A DNA stretch of 13,282 bases, from NCBI GenBank assembly GCA_017509065.1, contig JAFWQM010000120.1, positions 1 through 13,282 of the forward strand. The letters run 5' to 3'. Source of the stretch: Clostridia bacterium (lineage in GTDB: Bacteria; Bacillota_A; Clostridia; Christensenellales; Aristaeellaceae). Position 1 is the stretch's first letter; the number at the start of each line of letters is the position of its first letter. This document shows positions 13,117 through 13,282 of this stretch, piece after piece. Under the pieces are notes generated by a model that worked only from the letters and a program-made list of their open reading frames with translations, did not search any database and was not told the origin of the DNA. The position numbers and the translations under genes were made by a program.

Positions 13117-13270
13117 CTGGGGCTGTTCGCCCCAGACCCCAACCAGGGCGGTGACCGCCCTGGACCCACAACTGGCGAAATTACGTAGTTGGGATAAACA
13201 GACAAACTCCGCCAGTTGCGGGTCCCGGGCGGTCACCGCCCTGGTCGGGGTCTGGGGGGGACAGCCCCAG
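13117..13270. repeat. Large imperfect inverted repeat with nested palindromes
   Basis: The arms 13117-13177 and 13210-13270 are 61 bases each and match in reverse complement at 56 positions, around a 32-base AT-richer centre. Inside arm 1, CTGGGGC/GCCCCAG (13117-13123, 13129-13135) forms a hairpin, and 13143-13163 is a perfect 21-base palindrome around a central G; arm 2 holds near copies of both. No open frame or transposase is present. The form suggests a dispersed intergenic palindromic element (REP- or MITE-like), though only one copy is visible. Confidence 0.88.
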
Positions 13271-13282
13271 AGATCCCCCTGC

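Overview
The window looks like chromosome from a GC-rich member of the Clostridia (Bacillota), probably a gut or rumen lineage. This is inferred from gene content and order (murA, J-domain protein, pgsA and recA in a row), from Gram-positive-type genes (long-form HPF, MnmM/YtqB family, C_GCAxxG_C_C protein, GGGtGRT protein), from AGGAGG-like ribosome binding sites and from a GAAC-N4-GTTC LexA box. No rRNA, tRNA, CRISPR array, transposase or phage gene was seen.

Layout. Positions 1-1150 (+) hold the 3' part of a GGGtGRT-family gene with its terminator, a perfect 20-bp hairpin, and a small cysteine-rich C_GCAxxG_C_C protein. Positions 1193-5710 (-) hold a housekeeping block, transcribed in the order murA, J-domain/TPR protein, pgsA, recA, and a metal-type ABC ATPase whose start overlaps the recA stop. 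recA has its own near-consensus promoter with a LexA box in the spacer, followed by a terminator-like hairpin inside its leader. Positions 5967-8534 (+), divergent from murA and visibly less GC-rich, encode a large secreted protein: signal peptide, BspA-type leucine-rich repeats, a twice-repeated PPC-like plus Ig-like module, and a C-terminal caspase/legumain-like (clan CD) cysteine peptidase domain. Positions 8809-10916 (+) carry a NYN nuclease-like protein with an OST-HTH/LOTUS domain, then a DeoR-family regulator. Positions 11146-13021 (+) carry the ribosome hibernation factor HPF, then mnmM and an HD-domain hydrolase, which look like a two-gene operon. The last 250 bases hold a large imperfect inverted repeat with 61-bp arms and further palindromes nested inside.

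How the genes relate. Most of the window is core cell biology: wall precursor synthesis (murA), phospholipid synthesis (pgsA), DNA repair (recA), tRNA modification (mnmM) and ribosome hibernation (hpf). The accessory parts are the secreted clan CD peptidase, the NYN-LOTUS protein and the terminal inverted repeat. I see no complete new multi-gene defence or biosynthetic system. The best candidates for something under-described are the secreted peptidase architecture, the bacterial NYN-LOTUS protein, the hairpin in the recA leader and the palindromic element.
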